A program made the position numbers and the translations under genes. The notes beneath the pieces were generated by a model that saw nothing but the letters and a program-made list of their open reading frames with translations, was not told where the DNA came from and searched no databases. Of a DNA stretch of 64,000 nt, positions 62,022-64,000 are shown in pieces. This DNA comes from G963665085 sp963665085 (GTDB lineage: Bacteria > Bacteroidota > Bacteroidia > Bacteroidales > JAAAOM01). Numbering within the stretch: the stretch's first letter is position 1; each line of letters begins with the position of its first letter. The stretch is from the NCBI GenBank assembly GCA_963665085.2, contig CAXXXS010000001.1, positions 3,162,001 through 3,226,000 on the forward strand. The letters run 5' to 3'.

Positions 62022-63218
62022 ATCAATAATCTTTTTAAGAAAGAAGAAAAGCGATGAGGCAAAAACTAAAACTCCCGTCATCGTATACCATGTTATAGCA
62101 AAGCCATAGTTATCAACCAACTCCATCCCCAGGTAAGGGCCAACAATATGTCCACAACTAAAAGCAATTGTGTAAAGTGCCATATAATCTCCCGAGCGTC
62201 CTTTTTCTGCCCTGTTTAAAGCAAGTCTGTTTAGAAAAGGGAAGTTTGTCATTTCTCCAAACGTTATAAATAGGATGCTTATTATTAAAATATAGTTACC
62301 AGAAGAAAGATTGAAAACAAAGAAACTTGCCGCAATCAGTAATGTGCTTATCATTAATATTCTGTATATTGAAAAGTTGGGGCGTTCCAGGTATTTAATT
62401 ATAGGCATTTCAGTAAAAAAGATTATTAATCCATTCATTGCCATTAAATATCCAATTTGTTCTTCGGAAAGGAAATGAATATCTCTAAAGTATAGTGGTA
62501 TTGTTGAGAATAATTGTAAAAAGGCAAATGCAATTAAGAAAACAATTAATATAAAAAGTAGATACGGAATGTCTTTATAGGGAGACTTTTGATTTCCGCT
62601 GGATTGACTTTTAGCATCATTCCGGGCTTGTTTTTTATCTAATAGTTTTAAAAATACTAAACCGGCAGCTATACATGTAATTCCATCTACCCAAAATAAA
62701 CCATTATAACTTAATCGTGTTATAATTATTCCTCCCAGTGCAGGTCCCACAGAAAATCCCAGGTTAATAGCTAATCTAATTAAAGTAACTGCCCGGGTCC
62801 TATTTTCGGGTTTGCTATATGCATTAATTGCTACATATACAGCCGGCCTGAAGCTATCATTAATAACCATTAATAGGAAAATGCTTATGCAGAAACCAAT
62901 AAATGTGCTAATTAATTGTAAGATGATAAAAGAAAAACCAGAAAAAATAAGACTGAAAACAATTACAGGATAAAAACCAATTCTATCGGTTATCTTTCCT
63001 CCAATAAAAGAACCAACAGCAGATCCTATTCCAAACATAGCCATGATTATACCTACTTGTTTTAAATCAAATCCTAGATCCTTAGTTAGGTATAACGACA
63101 AAAACGGTATTACCATAGAACCTGCTCTGTTTATCAGGGTAACAAGGGCAAGCCACCAAACTTCCTTTCGGAATCCAGTGTAGGAATTAATATAATGATA
63201 ATAAAATTTTAATAACAT
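62010..63218 (-). CDS. MFS transporter
   Basis: A 402-residue membrane protein with 12 predicted helices. The ATG at 63218 begins MLLKFYYHYINSYTGFRKEVWWLALVTLINRAGSMVIPFLSLYLT, where the first helix starts; a TTG at 63323 would add 35 polar residues. MFS motif A is present: FGIGSAVGSFIGGKITDRIGFYP, and NDSFRPAVYVAINAYSKPENRTRAVTLIRLAINLGFSVGPALGG is close to the drug/multi-substrate subfamily (MdtG/YfcJ-like). The substrate cannot be told. A short hairpin abuts the start. Confidence 0.88.
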   Translation of the reverse strand: MLLKFYYHYINSYTGFRKEVWWLALVTLINRAGSMVIPFLSLYLTKDLGFDLKQVGIIMAMFGIGSAVGSFIGGKITDRIGFYPVIVFSLIFSGFSFIILQLISTFIGFCISIFLLMVINDSFRPAVYVAINAYSKPENRTRAVTLIRLAINLGFSVGPALGGIIITRLSYNGLFWVDGITCIAAGLVFLKLLDKKQARNDAKSQSSGNQKSPYKDIPYLLFILIVFLIAFAFLQLFSTIPLYFRDIHFLSEEQIGYLMAMNGLIIFFTEMPIIKYLERPNFSIYRILMISTLLIAASFFVFNLSSGNYILIISILFITFGEMTNFPFLNRLALNRAEKGRSGDYMALYTIAFSCGHIVGPYLGMELVDNYGFAITWYTMTGVLVFASSLFFFLKKIIDSEN

Positions 63219-63225
63219 ACTAAAA

Positions 63226-63244
63226 ATCCAGCATTTAGCTGGAT
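63226..63244 (-). promoter_or_regulatory. Hairpin just before the MFS start codon
   Basis: Perfect 7-bp stem ATCCAGC/GCTGGAT, 5-base loop, followed on the minus strand by TTTTTAG and the ATG 8 bases from the stem. The stem-plus-U-tract in the leader looks like an attenuator or translation block. Confidence 0.4.
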
Positions 63245-63383
63245 GATTTTTTTTATTGTTTAAAAATATATTTTGAAAAATTTGTTTCTTATTGGATATG
63301 ATCTGTTTATTTACTACCAACAAATTTAGTTCAATCTATTGAGTAATTGGTGTCTTTTTTGAAAGTTAATTGAGAAAAGTAAA

Positions 63384-63881
63384 TTAAAAATGAGAAACTA
63401 CTTCTTTAACAAAGTAGAAAGTCATAACCAAAGAAGCAATTAATTTAATTCCAGACCCCATCAAAAATCCAAGAAAAGATCCAACCCCAGCTTTAAATGC
63501 TTTATTTGAGTTCTGACCTGCTATTAATTCTCCAATTACAGCTCCTAAGAATGGGCCTATTAAAATGCTGGTAAAAGCACTTAACGGAGAAAAGAATAGT
63601 CCAATAACAAGGCCTATTGTAGCACCCCAAACTCCCGCTTTTGAGCCTCCATATCTTTTTGTTCCCCAGAGAGGAACGACAAAATCGAGAATCGTTACAG
63701 CCGCAGCAACTATTGCCATCACAATCAGAAACTCAGTGGTGAAATCAAACCTATCGGAGAAATTGATAATAAGTAACCCCATGAAACTAATTGGTGGACC
63801 TGGAATTACAGGTAGGACACAACCAATTATTCCTACAATCATAAGAGCAGATGCCAGAATTAATAATAAAATATTAATCAT
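63384..63881 (-). CDS. DUF456 small membrane protein
   Basis: A 165-residue inner-membrane protein. MINILLLILASALMIVGIIGCVLPVIPGPPISF, followed by a long second segment, and the Gly-rich KAGVWGATIGLVIGLFF and IGPFLGAVIGELIAG, are the DUF456 pattern (about 160 residues, three or four helices). The ATG at 63881 is preferred to a GTG at 63911. Function unknown. Followed on the right by a hairpin and the end of another minus-strand frame. Confidence 0.85.
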   Translation of the reverse strand: MINILLLILASALMIVGIIGCVLPVIPGPPISFMGLLIINFSDRFDFTTEFLIVMAIVAAAVTILDFVVPLWGTKRYGGSKAGVWGATIGLVIGLFFSPLSAFTSILIGPFLGAVIGELIAGQNSNKAFKAGVGSFLGFLMGSGIKLIASLVMTFYFVKEVVSHF

Positions 63882-63897
63882 AATGGGGCTAATATAT

Positions 63898-63957
63898 AAA
63901 AAATCCTCCACTGTTTGTTCAATACAGGGAGGATTTTTAGTTATATTTTTTTATAGG
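63898..63957 (-). terminator. Bidirectional terminator before the DUF456 gene
   Basis: AAATCCTCC-A-CTGT pairs with ACAGGGAGGATTT (one bulged A), 9-base loop, with T-tracts on both sides. It most likely ends the minus-strand gene entering from the right (stop at about 63969). Confidence 0.85.
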
Positions 63958-63968
63958 TATACTGTAAA

Positions 63969-64000
63969 CTAAGCTGCGATAGCGCCGTTTATTAGAATAA
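63969..64000 (-). CDS. C-terminal end of a minus-strand gene running off the window (partial)
   Basis: The last codons of an open minus-strand frame read ILINGAIAA then TAG (63969-63971), 30 bases before the strong terminator at 63898-63957. Only nine residues are visible, so the product cannot be named; the terminator position is the main reason to believe it. Confidence 0.3.
   Translation of the reverse strand, partial: ILINGAIAA

Noticed and set aside
1..64000. tRNA, rRNA, CRISPR, prophage and integrase signals
   Set aside because: I scanned the gaps for cloverleaf arms with TTCGANNC, regular direct repeats with spacers, and recombinase motifs and saw none.

Overview
The window is AT-rich chromosomal DNA of a Bacteroidota bacterium, most likely class Bacteroidia and near the Marinilabiliales (the order is an inference). 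Supporting signs are two SusC/SusD pairs, a TonB-dependent receptor paired with a DUF4249 lipoprotein, a secreted protease with a type IX secretion (T9SS) sorting tail, the SurA-then-OstA-like gene order known from Bacteroidales, few Shine-Dalgarno sequences, and several upstream regions with the Bacteroidota -7 box TAnnTTTG. I found no tRNA, rRNA, CRISPR array, intact insertion sequence, prophage or integrase.

Layout. 1-3.1 kb: outer-membrane biogenesis (end of a SurA-like chaperone, SurA-type prolyl isomerase, OstA/LptA-like protein). 3.1-8.6 kb, minus strand: polyphosphate kinase, then a signalling group (stand-alone receiver, YfiR-like periplasmic protein, NarL-type regulator, receiver-PAS-histidine kinase). 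8.8-13.3 kb: thioredoxin reductase, DUF1801 protein, LacI-type regulator, TonB-C-domain protein, unknown exported protein. 13.5-20.6 kb: gyrB, then a beta-barrel protein translationally coupled to a giant TPR protein. 20.7-28.9 kb: FtsE-like ATPase, flippase, FemAB-like transferase, DUF7033/polysaccharide deacetylase, MutS2 and a membrane protein.

29.4-46.3 kb is the accessory-looking part and is all on the plus strand: susCD pair 1, a structured intergenic RNA candidate, a tightly packed four-gene operon (unknown secreted protein, STN-containing TonB-dependent receptor, DUF4249 lipoprotein, MG2-type macroglobulin-like protein), then susCD pair 2. No glycoside hydrolase, sulfatase or dedicated regulator lies beside these transport genes, so the substrates cannot be read from context. 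46.7-49.3 kb is a T9SS-exported lysyl-endopeptidase-like protease.

49.5-64 kb: cysD-cysN sulfate activation, an NlpC/P60 peptidase, a 7TM-HD phosphohydrolase, lolA-ftsK, an unknown lipoprotein, carbamate kinase plus ornithine carbamoyltransferase (with a striking three-half-site palindrome between them), a CAP-domain protein, a small membrane peptide, an MFS transporter and a DUF456 protein.

Most of the window is housekeeping. The best candidates for something undescribed are the four-gene receptor operon at 34438-41017, the hairpin-rich RNA candidate at 34259-34356, and the duplicated leader of the two susC genes. Assignments rest on reading motifs by eye; no searches were run.
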